Origin: Oscillospiraceae bacterium
Lineage (GTDB): Bacteria; Bacillota; Clostridia; Oscillospirales; Ruminococcaceae
Length of the DNA: 64,000 bases
Assembly (NCBI GenBank): GCA_018434245.1
Contig: JAHDPQ010000040.1
Coordinates: forward strand, 1 to 64,000
Reading direction: 5' to 3'
A program made the translations under genes and the position numbers. Under the pieces are notes generated by a model. It searched no databases. It had not been told where the DNA came from and saw only the letters and a list, made by a program, of their open reading frames with translations. Shown here one piece after another: positions 8,509 through 18,700 of the stretch. Every line of letters begins with the position of its first letter. The stretch's first letter is position 1.

Positions 8509-9594
8509 ATGAAAAAGATACTAGCTCTTTCTATGGCGGTGTTGATGCTGCTTCTGCTGCCTGCCTGCGGCGGAAAGTCCAACACATCCGCAAGCTCGGC
8601 TGCCCCGGCTGCCCCGGCCCCGGCCCCGGCCACCAGCACTGCAGAGCCTGCCGCAAGCACTCAGCCGGAGGGTAAGACAATGACGCTTCGGCTGGCGTCT
8701 AACCATACCGAAGATTTCGTAACCTCTCTTGCCTGCATCCGTTTTGCCGAACTGGTAAAGGAAAAAACCAACGGAGCCATCGAAGTAGAGACTTATTTCA
8801 ATGCTGTGCTCGGTGAGGAAAAAGCTACCATTGAGCAGGCACAGTTTGGCGGCATTGACCTGATTCGAGTCAACGTTTCGCCTCTGGCCGAATTTGTAGA
8901 CGAATACAACGCAATTCTGTTCCCCTATATCTTTGCCAACCGGGAGCATTACTGGAAGGTTATGGACTCCGAAGAAGTTGGAAAAGCAATGCTGCATTCC
9001 GAAAAAATGCTGGCAAACAACCTTTACGGCCTGTGCTTCTACGACAACGGTACCCGCAACTTCTTCTTCTCCAAAGCAGTGGTGCGCACTCCGGCGGATA
9101 TGAAGGATCTAGCTGTCCGCGTACAGGAGTCCAACCTGATGCTGGGAATGGTAAAGGCCATGGGCGCAAATCCCACAGCAATGGCGGCAAGTGAGCTTTA
9201 CAGCGCACTTCAGACAGGGGTTATCAGCGGTGCAGAAAACAACCTGCCATGGTATCTTTCCATGTCTCTCAACGAGGTTGCACCAATGATCACCATGGAT
9301 GAACACAACCGCTCTGCCGACCTGCTGGTCATTTCCAAAGCCACCATGGACAAACTGACCGACGAGCAGATGGCTGCCATTCAGGAGGCTGCAGACGAGT
9401 CCAGCCTGTACCAGCGTGAGCTGTGGGCCCAGAGCGAGGAAAATGCCCGTCAGCAGTGCCTCGACAAAGGCTGCACCATCACCGATTTGACTGACGAGGA
9501 GCGTCAGCTGTTTATGGATGCCGTCAAAGAACTGAACAAAAATGAAGGCGCAAAATACAGCGAGATTTTTGCAAAGATTGAGGCGCTGAAGTAA
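8509..9594 (+). CDS. dctP: TRAP transporter substrate-binding protein (DctP type)
   Basis: A 361-residue extracytoplasmic binding protein. It has a lipoprotein signal (lysines, hydrophobic core, LPAC lipobox near residue 18) and then a low-complexity Ala/Pro/Ser linker. The mature domain has the DctP fold, with RVQESN carrying the Arg that usually salt-bridges a substrate carboxylate. The ATG at 8509 follows AGGAGGT; an earlier in-frame start lacks a site. The retained Arg hints that the ligand is an organic or sugar acid. It is last in the operon and followed by a strong terminator. Confidence 0.93.
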   Translation: MKKILALSMAVLMLLLLPACGGKSNTSASSAAPAAPAPAPATSTAEPAASTQPEGKTMTLRLASNHTEDFVTSLACIRFAELVKEKTNGAIEVETYFNAVLGEEKATIEQAQFGGIDLIRVNVSPLAEFVDEYNAILFPYIFANREHYWKVMDSEEVGKAMLHSEKMLANNLYGLCFYDNGTRNFFFSKAVVRTPADMKDLAVRVQESNLMLGMVKAMGANPTAMAASELYSALQTGVISGAENNLPWYLSMSLNEVAPMITMDEHNRSADLLVISKATMDKLTDEQMAAIQEAADESSLYQRELWAQSEENARQQCLDKGCTITDLTDEERQLFMDAVKELNKNEGAKYSEIFAKIEALK

Positions 9595-9616
9595 TCGGTT
9601 TTTTATTCTGGTTTTT

Positions 9617-9657
9617 AAGAAAGGTCCTGCTGTGCATTGCGCAGCAGGACCTTTCTT
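9617..9657 (+). terminator. Rho-independent terminator of the TRAP operon
   Basis: A 16-bp perfect stem (9617-9632 with 9642-9657) around a 9-base loop. The arm ends in CCTTTCTT; both strands offer T-rich tails, so it may be bidirectional. Confidence 0.85.
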
Positions 9658-9813
9658 GTACAGGGATCAATCCATAATATAAGGTAATGCCGCACTGACA
9701 GAAGGTACGGAGTGGTATGGCTCCCAAGGGTACCCACTCCCATGCTCTGGCGACCTGTTTGCATGGGAAGGTGGGGTACAATAATAAAAATCTGCCCCGT
9801 AAAAAGTGGAGGG

Positions 9814-10998
9814 TCATTTTTGCCGGGGGCGGAGCAGCAGGTAAAAGATTACGCCGCTGACCAGTGCGATATAGCTGACAACCCCCCAGGAAATCCCCGA
9901 ATCCTGCGGGGGAATCTGAACCTGATACACCAGAGGATCATTCTCCCCATCCAGGTAACGGGGCGGCTCGGACAAGGTAGACTCTTGAGAGGTAACGGAA
10001 GTGCTTGCGCTGGGCGAGGAATCCTTCTTCTGCGGGGAGCGGGAGGATGCCTTGGAGGATTCGGCTTTGAGAGCAACGGAAGAGCCGCCGCTTTTTTTGT
10101 CGGCAGCACTGCTTCCATCGGCTGGCGGGGATGCCTTGGCAGAGGATTTCGATGATGCTTTGGAGGAGGACTTGGACGAGGAATTTGCTGCCGGGCTTTC
10201 CGGCAGGCTGGAGGTGACGCCGGGGTTGGGGGAGGATTCCCGGGGAGGACCCACCGTCAACGAGACGCCTTGCAGTTTGACCCAAGCGAGACTGGTTCGC
10301 ACACTGGGGGAAAGCAGGTTGCCTTCCAAATCATTGAGCTCCACCCAGATGCTGGTGGTTTTGGAGGGGAGGTTCTCGCAGGCAAAATCTTCGACGCAAA
10401 ACAGCTGACCCTCCACCTCCAGATGCTGAATGGAGGTGCGGGTCAGGGCAAGGAGAGTTTTGTTGCCTCCATCCTGAGAGAGGTAGACACAGACCCCGAA
10501 GGGAACCAGTTTGGCTCCCTCCACCTCTTCCACCGTCTGAAAGTCGCCGTAATTGGTTAGGGCGCTCTGCTCAAACACCTGCCAGCCCCCATGATAGGCA
10601 TATAGCTTGCCGTTTGCTGTATGATAGTAGGCTCCCGATACCGCCGATGGTTCGGGGCGAAACACTCCCGAGTCGGTGCCCAAGGCCAGGGTGCCGCCGG
10701 AAGAGGAGACGTAGGTTCCTTTGGGGGTGTAAAGGCGCAGCGCAATGCTCTCGACTCCCTGGGCCAGATACTGGACACTGCCCCGGAGCTTGCCGTCCCG
10801 CCCCGGCATCACCTGCAGCTGGTAGCGGTCGGTAGGTTCCAGACTGCGGCTGCGCATCACAGGAGCCAGATATTCCGCAGAGCCCCGGGCACCACTTCCC
10901 GAGCCGTCCATTTGATCCAGATAGGTCAGAGCGTTGACGGGCAGGTGCAGCAGATACAGACAACCTAAAAGCATCAAACAAAAGAAGGCCTTTCTCAC
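9814..10998 (-). CDS. Secreted Ser-rich protein with C-terminal membrane anchor, function unknown
   Basis: A 394-residue protein I do not recognise. It begins with a signal peptide (MRKAFF, then a hydrophobic core to about residue 23, ending near VNA). A beta-rich, probably extracellular domain follows (about 25-250), then a low-complexity linker of Ser, Lys, Ala and Pro (about 255-350). One hydrophobic segment near residues 370-388 is followed by RPRQK. The topology suggests a surface protein held by a single C-terminal helix. There is no LPXTG motif. It has its own predicted promoter and lies downstream of the cotJ genes on the same strand, so a sporulation link is possible but unproven. 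Confidence 0.72.
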   Translation of the reverse strand: MRKAFFCLMLLGCLYLLHLPVNALTYLDQMDGSGSGARGSAEYLAPVMRSRSLEPTDRYQLQVMPGRDGKLRGSVQYLAQGVESIALRLYTPKGTYVSSSGGTLALGTDSGVFRPEPSAVSGAYYHTANGKLYAYHGGWQVFEQSALTNYGDFQTVEEVEGAKLVPFGVCVYLSQDGGNKTLLALTRTSIQHLEVEGQLFCVEDFACENLPSKTTSIWVELNDLEGNLLSPSVRTSLAWVKLQGVSLTVGPPRESSPNPGVTSSLPESPAANSSSKSSSKASSKSSAKASPPADGSSAADKKSGGSSVALKAESSKASSRSPQKKDSSPSASTSVTSQESTLSEPPRYLDGENDPLVYQVQIPPQDSGISWGVVSYIALVSGVIFYLLLRPRQK

Positions 10999-11045
10999 AG
11001 CTTCACACTCCCGAAGGCCAAAAATCGACTGACTTCGACGGCTTT

Positions 11046-11074
11046 AGTATAGCAAAAGCAGGGGCTGGGCGCAA
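11046..11074 (-). promoter_or_regulatory. Predicted promoter of the Ser-rich secreted protein
   Basis: Minus-strand TTGCGC (11069-11074) and TATACT (11046-11051) with a 17-base spacer, about 50 bases before the start codon. Confidence 0.5.
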
Positions 11075-11109
11075 GGAAAAAGCGGATAAAACAAGGGGAA
11101 ATGGGAAAA

Positions 11110-11135
11110 GCGCCACAGACTTTCATCCGTGGCGC
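11110..11135 (-). terminator. Terminator of the cotJ operon
   Basis: GCGCCAC and GTGGCGC arms (11110-11116, 11129-11135). On the minus strand the hairpin is followed by TTTTCCC, 20 bases after the cotJC stop. Confidence 0.7.
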
Positions 11136-11157
11136 AAAGTAACAGGGGATGGAGTTG

Positions 11158-11787
11158 TTATTTTCTTGATTTTTCCAAGGCACGTGCCTGCCGGATATCG
11201 AATTCCGGGTTAAAGGCGTAGAAGTTCTTGCAGTCCAGATTGTCCTGGGTAATTCGCAACGCTTCGCCAAATCTTTGATAGTGGACAACTTCCCGCTCCC
11301 GCAGAAACCGGATGGCATCCTTGACGTCAGGGTCATCGGCAAGACGCAAAATATTATCGTATGTAGTGCGGGCCTTTTGCTCTGCAGCCAGATCCTCGTG
11401 GAGATCGGTGATGATGTCTCCCTTGGAGGCCAGATAATCCATGGTGAAGGGAATCCCCGCCGCCGAAACCGGGTAGATTCCGGTGGTGTGATCCACAAAG
11501 TAGCTGTCAAAGCCGGACTGCTTGATTTCGTCCATGCAGAGCCGGCGGGTGAGCTGGTAGACAATGGCGGAAATCATCTCCATATGGCCCAGTTCTTCGG
11601 TACCCACATCCGTGAGGATACCGGTGACCTCCCCATAGGGACAGCTGTACCGCTGATGGAGATAACGCATGGCGGCTCCGGTTTCGCCGTCGGGTCCTCC
11701 CAGCTGCGTCATGATAATTTTTGCCATAGCCGGGTTGGGATTCTTAATTTTAACAGGGTACTGAAGCTTCTTACTATACATCCACAT
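11158..11787 (-). CDS. cotJC: Spore coat protein CotJC (manganese-catalase family)
   Basis: A 209-residue protein with a ferritin-like four-helix fold related to manganese catalase. The ligand-type motifs are visible: a Glu in DGETGAAMRYLHQR, TEELGHMEM (Glu and His) and EREVVHYQRFGEAL. CotJC is a spore coat component made in the mother cell and may protect against peroxide. It is the last gene of a cotJA-cotJB-cotJC operon, three bases after cotJB, and is followed by a terminator. Its presence is the clearest sporulation marker in the window. Confidence 0.93.
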   Translation of the reverse strand: MWMYSKKLQYPVKIKNPNPAMAKIIMTQLGGPDGETGAAMRYLHQRYSCPYGEVTGILTDVGTEELGHMEMISAIVYQLTRRLCMDEIKQSGFDSYFVDHTTGIYPVSAAGIPFTMDYLASKGDIITDLHEDLAAEQKARTTYDNILRLADDPDVKDAIRFLREREVVHYQRFGEALRITQDNLDCKNFYAFNPEFDIRQARALEKSRK

Positions 11788-11790
11788 AAG

Positions 11791-12045
11791 TTAAGCCTCC
11801 TCATTTTGCCAGGGCCAGGGATTGTCTACCCAGTTCCAGCGGGGCCCGCCGTCGTAATCGCTGTGTACCAGAGGGCCAAACCTGCTTGTGTAAGCATCTG
11901 CGGCAGATTTGCGCATTTCTAGATACTTTTTGTAGAAATCCAGCGCCATTTGATTCTCGGGATGAGTGTCTAGGAATAGGGCGGTGTCCGCAAGGGCAAA
12001 GTCACAGATTTGCACCCTTTTTAAAAGAACTTCACGCTCATTCAC
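11791..12045 (-). CDS. cotJB: Spore coat protein CotJB
   Basis: An 84-residue protein matching CotJB in size, order and the helical LLKRVQICDFALADTALFLD type N-terminus with a FYKKYLE helix. I chose the GTG at 12045, because AAGGGGG lies about eight bases upstream and longer readings enter the cotJA coding region. The start overlaps the end of cotJA by eight bases, so the genes are translationally coupled. CotJB helps assemble the CotJ proteins into the coat; its biochemical activity is unknown. Confidence 0.88.
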   Translation of the reverse strand: MNEREVLLKRVQICDFALADTALFLDTHPENQMALDFYKKYLEMRKSAADAYTSRFGPLVHSDYDGGPRWNWVDNPWPWQNEEA

Positions 12046-12469
12046 GGCGACAATCCCCCTTTCCCATAAAGGGCAGATCCAGCTCTGCGAAAATGGTGCC
12101 GCGGCTGAACCCTTGCTCCGGGTCGTAGATATCGGTAAATTCCTGCATGGGGACATAGGCCATTGCAAGGGTGATGCAGTAGCCGCACTCTTGGGTAGGC
12201 ATCTGCTCTGGGCGGGTGCCGGGAGTGGGGGCAGGCATGGGGGTAGGCATCGGCATGGGGGTAGGCATCGGTGTGGGTGTTGGCATCGGTGTGGGTATTG
12301 GCATGGGCATAGGCATTGGGGTAGGCATCGGCGCGGGAGCAGGAGCCGGCGCAGGTGTTGGCGTTGGCGCTCTGCTCATAGACGGCTCCGGTGCAGGAGT
12401 GCGGCTGACGGTCCAACCGCCTCTATCCCTCTCCATCCGGAGCTGTGCTTCTTTTTTTCTGTTGTCCAA
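12038..12469 (-). CDS. cotJA: Spore coat-associated protein CotJA with a long Met/Pro repeat
   Basis: A 143-residue protein starting at TTG (AAAGGAG eight bases upstream). The C-terminal part (about residues 97-136) is the CotJA core: AYVPMQEF, DIYDPEQGF, RGTIF and ELDLPF. CotJA is usually shorter. Here residues about 34-83 are a low-complexity run of alternating Pro with Met, Thr or Ala (PMPTPMPMP style), encoded by a 12-18-base DNA periodicity. The repeat is flanked by charged (1-18) and Cys-containing (ECGYC) segments. It is probably an extended, oxidisable spacer in the coat, which is inference. Confidence 0.9.
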   Translation of the reverse strand: MDNRKKEAQLRMERDRGGWTVSRTPAPEPSMSRAPTPTPAPAPAPAPMPTPMPMPMPIPTPMPTPTPMPTPMPMPTPMPAPTPGTRPEQMPTQECGYCITLAMAYVPMQEFTDIYDPEQGFSRGTIFAELDLPFMGKGDCRRE

Positions 12470-12742
12470 ACGTTTTCGCTCCTTTCACAAGTAATCAGGG
12501 CATTTTGTTTTTATTTTTGCGAACACAATACCTTTGCCCCAGTCTATGCGCCGTCTATGGGTCCGGTTCGGGATCGACTTGGATTCTTTTTTCAAATTTG
12601 CGGTTATTTTTATGGGTTCTCCCTTTTTTCGCCAGAGAATTGGAAGGATTTCCCCCCAAACTGTATTTTTGCGTTCCGTAAGGCAAGACTACTCTTGTAT
12701 TTGCTGGAGCAAGAAGATGACGACAAGGTTGGGAGTATCCGC

Positions 12743-15700
12743 ATGAGTAATCTAACACAGGCCGGATTGGTACGACTGGCAGAAGCCGCTGCAAAAGCTC
12801 CGGTTTCGGGAAGCCCCGGCCGCATTTGCCGGGAACTAAGGGCCATGACAGCTCGTCTGCGCCAGTACTACCTTGCGGTCAGCCGGGGGGAGCGCCAAAG
12901 CAGCGACCCGGAGCAGATGGCGGTAGAGGAATGGCTTTGCGATAACTATTACGTGCTGGAAAAAGAGAGCAAACAGAGCATCCGGGATATTCGGGGGCAA
13001 GCCAAGCAGGCGGTCCCTGGTGAACTGGAGCGCTTTTGCTCTTTGTTTTGGACGGTGCTGCGAGAAACTCCGCCTCTGACCGACGAAACCCTTACCGCTG
13101 TACTCACCGCCGCGGGAAAGGTGCGCAAAATCAGCGAAAGTCAGTTTGGCTTTGTCCCCACTGCCGTCAAAATCGCCCTGATACGCATGGCCTATGAGGC
13201 CTGCTTTGACCGGTACAGCCACCAGCGGATGAGCTATGCCATCACCGGGATCGGCAAACTTTCGGACATTGATTTGGACGAGATCATCTACCTCTGCTCT
13301 GGGGTGGAGCGGATTTTGCTGCAGGACCCTGCGGGCATTTACCCCTGTATGGATGCCGATTCCCGGAAATACTACCGGCGGCAGGTTGCCTTGATCGCCG
13401 CCAAAACCCGCCGCTGTGAGGAGGAAACCGCCCAGATTCTTCTGGAGGACTGCCTTGCCCAAACGCAGGAGCCAAAGGACAGCCCCAAGCGACACATCGG
13501 ATACCCCATTTTACACAGCTCTTGTCTCAAGAAAGCCCGGTGGCGGCGGGGGAGAATCACACTGGCGGCAGGGGTGCTGCTGCCGCTGCTTCTCTGTATC
13601 CTGCTGGCTGCGGCAACCCACCGGATTTGGGTGGGAGTGCTCTGCTTTCTTCCCTTGTGGGAGGTGCTGCGCACTCCCCTATGGCAGGGAGCCATTGCGG
13701 GGGTGGACCCCGACTTTATCCCACGGATGGACCCCAAAAAGCTCAGAGAAAAACCAAAAAGCGTAGTGCTGGTCTCCACCCTGCTACCGGGGGTGGGACA
13801 GCTTCCCGCTCTGGAAGACCGGCTGCGGCAGCTTTACTTTTCCAACTCCGATTCGGATATGTACTACTGTGTGTTGGCGGATTTTAAGGAGTGGAACCTC
13901 CCCGACGATGAAAAGGATGAATCTCAGGTCAAGGCAGCGGTAGCTCTTATCCGGGAGCTGAACCGCCGCCACGGCAACCGCTTTATGCTGTTTTTGCGCT
14001 CCCGCACCTACTCCAAGACTCAGGGGAAATACAGTGGGTGGGAGCGCAAACGGGGAGCGATTACGGAATTCATCCGCTTTTTAAAGGGAGAGAAGACCAG
14101 CCTTTATACCTTTGAGGGGGACAGGGGAGTCCTCCCTTACCTGCGATATATTATTGCTCTGGACTCGGATACCTCCCTGCTTTATGAATGTGCCCAAACT
14201 CTGGTCTGCGCCGCCATCCACCCCCTCAACCGCCCGGTGATCCACGAGGACCGGCAGGTGGTGGTGGAGGGCTATGGGATTCTGGCCCCCAAAATCAGCC
14301 CCGACCTGAAAAGTGCCCGGGCCACCGCCTTCTCCCGGGTGATGTGCGGCTGCGGCGGCGTAACCGCCTACGAGACCAGAGACAAGGATTTTTATCAGGA
14401 CCTGTTTGGGGAGAGCATCTTTGCCGGGAAGGGACTCATTGATGTAGACGCCTTCTACACTCTGCTTTCCCGCCGCTTCCCGGAAAATCAGATTTTGAGC
14501 CACGATATTCTGGAAGGAGCCTATCTGCGGGTGGCCTTTGTCTCCGACGTGGAGATGAACGACACTGCCCCCACCAGCATGAGCGCCTGGCTTTCCCGCC
14601 TCCACCGCTGGCTGCGGGGAGACTGGCAAAACATCAAGTTTATCGGCAGGCAGTACCGGGTGGACGGCAAGGTCTATCAAAACCCCATCAATACTCTTTC
14701 CCGCTACAAGCTGCTGGACAACCTTCGCCGCTCCCTGACCAGCATCGCCAGTCTGGCCTGCCTAATTACCGCCCTCTTTCTGCCGGGAACCGTCGGAGCA
14801 CTGGTGGCGGCGGTAGGGCTGCTGGGCATTATCTTTCCCTCCTTCTGGGCGGCCCTTTACTCGCTGTTAAACGGGGGACTCTTTACCCTTTCCCGCAAGT
14901 TCTTTACCCGAACTCTACCCCACGCCTTTGAGCTGATGGCTCAGGGGCTGATTTTGCTCATCATGTTGCCCGCCCAAAGCATCATCACCTTGGATGCAGT
15001 GCTCCGCTCCTTGTGGAGAACCTACGTCTCTCGAAAGAAGATGCTGGAGTGGACTACCGCTGCCCAAAGTGAGGCCCGGGCAGTCAGCGTTTTATCTCTG
15101 CTCAGACGGTTTTGGCCGGCACAGGCTTTTGGCCTTGCCTACCTGATTTTGGCCTCACCCTCTGCCCTGTCGCTGGTGGGAATTTGCTTTAGTCTGCTGA
15201 TCCTGCTGGCTCTGGTCACCGCCCGCCCGGTCAGCGAGGAGGAGCCCCGTCTTTCTGCCACCCACCGGGATACTTTAATTTCCTACAACGCCGCCATGTG
15301 GCGGTATTACGAGGATTTTGCAAACGCCGAAAACCACTATCTTCCCCCCGACAACATCCAGCAAAGCCCGGTGTACCGTGTGGCCAACCGCACCTCCCCC
15401 ACCAACATCGGAATCATGCTCCTTTCGGTACTGGCCGCCCGGGACTTTGATTTCATCGACACCGATGGCCTGTACACCCGGATTGAGCGGACCCTTTCCA
15501 CTGTGGAAAGCCTGCCCATGTGGGAGGGGAATCTCTACAACTGGTACGACACCCTGACACTGGACACTCTCAAGCCGGAATTTGTCTCCACCGTAGACAG
15601 CGGGAATTTCATCTGCTGTCTGGTGGCTCTGGCGGAAGGGCTGGGGGAATTGGTTCGGGAAAAGCCCGCTCTCAAGGATCTGATCACCCGCATCGAAAGG

Positions 15701-18700
15701 CTAATCGAAAACACTAATCTAAACGCCCTGTACAACAAAAAGAAGAACCTGTTTTCCATTGGCTATGATGTGGATCAACAGGCACTGACCGGTTCCCACT
15801 ACGATTTTTTGATGAGCGAGGCCCGGTTGACCAGTTACTATGCCGTGGCGCGGAAGCTGGTGGGGAAAAAGCACTGGGGCTCCCTGAACCGAACGATGAG
15901 CCGCAGCGGCTCCTACGCTGGAGCGGTGAGCTGGACCGGAACCATGTTCGAATACTATATGCCCCATCTACTGCTGCCGGTGTACGACGGTTCCCTGGTG
16001 GGGGAGGCCCTGGACTACTGCCTCTACTGCCAGAAGCGCAGAGGAGCCCGGGCAGGAGTGCCTTGGGGCATCAGTGAAAGCGCCTTCTACGCCTTTGATA
16101 ACAACCTCAACTACCAGTATAAGGCCCACGGAGTACAAAAGCTGGGGGTTAAGCGGCATCTGGACCGGGAGCTGGTGATCTCCCCCTACTCTACCTTTTT
16201 GACGGTTCCCGTGGCTCCCAATTCCTCCATGGCCAATCTGGCCCGCCTACAGGAACTGGGAGTATACGGCCGCTATGGATTTTTTGAAGCAGTAGACTTT
16301 ACCGCCGAGCGGGTGGGGAAGGGGAGCCTTGCCGTTACCCGCAGCTATATGGCCCACCATATCGGCATGAGCATGGTGGCCTCCTGCAACGCGCTATTTC
16401 AGAACAAGATGCAAAAACGCTTTATGAGCAACCACTATATGCGCTCGGCTCAGGAATTTTTACAGGAGAAGATTGCGAAAGATACTGTGATTTATGATGA
16501 ATTGACGGTGGAAAACCGGGGGAGTGAAAAACACGAGCGCCCTATTATCCGGGAGGAGAACAGGAATATCCATGCGCAAGCTCCCCGGGCTACCCTGCTG
16601 ACCAACGGGGAGCTCACCGATATCCTCACCGATACGGGAGCCGGATGGCTTGCCTTGGGAGAAACCGACCTGACCCGGCGCAGCACCGACCTGCTTCGGA
16701 GGGCTCAGGGGGTCTTTACTCTGGTGCGGATGAACGGGACCACCCTTTGCGCCACTCAGGCCCCTTACTTTGACCAAAAGGCAACCTACCGGGTGGAGCA
16801 TCAGGACAGAAGCGTCACCTACTACGCCGAGAAAAAAGAGGTACAGCTGGGCATCCGCTGTATGATGCACCCCACCATCAGCTGCGAGCAGCGGCAGATT
16901 GTAGTCAAGAACACCTCCTCCCGCAAGCAGGCGGCTCAGCTCCTTATTTATCTGGAGCCCACCTTGAGCACCCACCGGGACTACAGCGCTCACCCCGCCT
17001 ACTCTAAGCTGTTTGTCTCGGCCAAGTATGACGAGCAGGCCAAGACCCTCACCTTTTTGCGCCGGGATAAAGACGGTGCTCGGAAAATCTACCTGACGGT
17101 GGGGATGTTGCAGCAGTCGGCGGAGTTTGCCTTTGAAACTCATCGGGAGGCGCTGATGTCGGCTCCCGGGGGCTTCCGGGATTTAAAACAGTTCTATAAA
17201 AAAAGGTTTTCCGGGGGCAGCGCAGGCAGCGAACTGGGCATTCCCGATGCCTGCTGTGCTCTACGAATGGACCTCTACGTTCCAGCGGGGGGACAGCAGC
17301 AGGTTACTCTGCTGCTCTGTGCCTCCCGCACCGAGGCCGAAGGAGTCAGCTCCATTATCGCCATGCGCAAGCAGGGCCTGCTGGACGAAAAAACCGCGGC
17401 GGCTTCCCCTCTGCTGGGGAACTCTCTGGAGGGCAGGCTGGGCAGCGGCATCTTGGGGCAGCTGCTCTTTCCCCAGCGCAGCGATGAACAGGCAAAGCTT
17501 TGCAACCAGTTGGGGCAGAGCGGACTCTGGCCTGCGGGGATTTCCGGGGATTTGCCCATCGCCCTCTTCCGACTGGAAGAAGGGGAGGAGCAGGCCGCTC
17601 CCCCCGGTTCTGAGTTGCCTTTGGAGCCTTTCTCGGACCGGCAGGACAACCTTGATGCCCGCCTTACCGCTTTGGACAGTTATTTAAAACTTCACGCCAG
17701 CCTGCGCAGTGTGGGGGTCATCTTTGATCTGGTGATTCTCTACGACAAGGCCGATACCCGTCGGGAGTTGGAGGACCGGGTGTTTAAAAACAGTGTGAGG
17801 GGGATTTTGGGCAGCAAGGGAGGGGTGTTCCTCCTCCACACCCCGGTTACCACCGAGGAGCTGCTGACCCTGCTGGATGCCGTGGCCCGCCATGTCTTTC
17901 CGGCGGGGCCCGTGCAGGCGGGGGGAGCACCTTTCTGTCCGGCAGAGCTGCTGCCTTTGACTCCCCACCCCCTGCCGGAGCATCCCCAACTGGTGGTCAA
18001 TGGCGGCGTATTTGCCGGGGGGCGGTTCTATGTGGACAAAACCTCCCCCTTGCCCTGGAGTCATATTCTTTCCAACGCCACTTTCGGGACGCTGGTGTCG
18101 GACAATGCTTTGGGGTACAGCTGGGCCTTTAACGCCCGGGAAAACAAGCTGACCCCTTGGTACAACGACATTGCTACCGACAATACCGGAGAGATGCTGC
18201 TTCTCTCTCAGGGGGGGAGAATCTACAACCTGACCGAGGGGGCCAGAGCCTCCTTCTCTCCTCAGGATGCTCTGTGGCAGGGGCGCAACTCCGTCATTGA
18301 GAGTACCGTACAGGTAACGGTGCCGGAAAAAGGGCTGGTCAAGCAGATCAGAGTTACCCTGCAAAACCGCAGCGACACCCTGCAAAAGCTGCGCCTTGCC
18401 TACTACACCGAGCCGGTGCTGGGGGTGGATCGGGAAAGCTCCAGTGCCATCGCCGCCCGAGAGGAGGAGGGAGTCCTTCTTCTCCGCAATGCCTGGAATA
18501 CGGTGGTGCCCTGCTGGATGGCTCTGGCGGTCCCCGGGGAGAAGGTTCGCTTTACCACCAACCGAATCGCCTTTTTATCGGGGGACTGGAACCGGGTAGA
18601 AACTGGGCCACAGGCCGATCCCTGTGCCACCGCCATGGTCCATCTGGAACTGGCAGGCCGGGAGGAAAAGACTATCACCTTCCTGCTGGCCTGTGGGCGC

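Noticed and set aside
12216..12372. Short-period DNA repeat resembling a CRISPR or minisatellite
   Set aside because: Units are 6-18 bases without spacers, and the pattern is fully explained by the Met/Pro repeat of CotJA on the minus strand.
11966..12742. In-frame extension giving the glucan synthase about 260 extra N-terminal residues
   Set aside because: This stretch is antisense to cotJB and cotJA, is low complexity (Gly/Arg/His from the Met/Pro repeat), and GGGAG before ATG 12743 supports the shorter protein.
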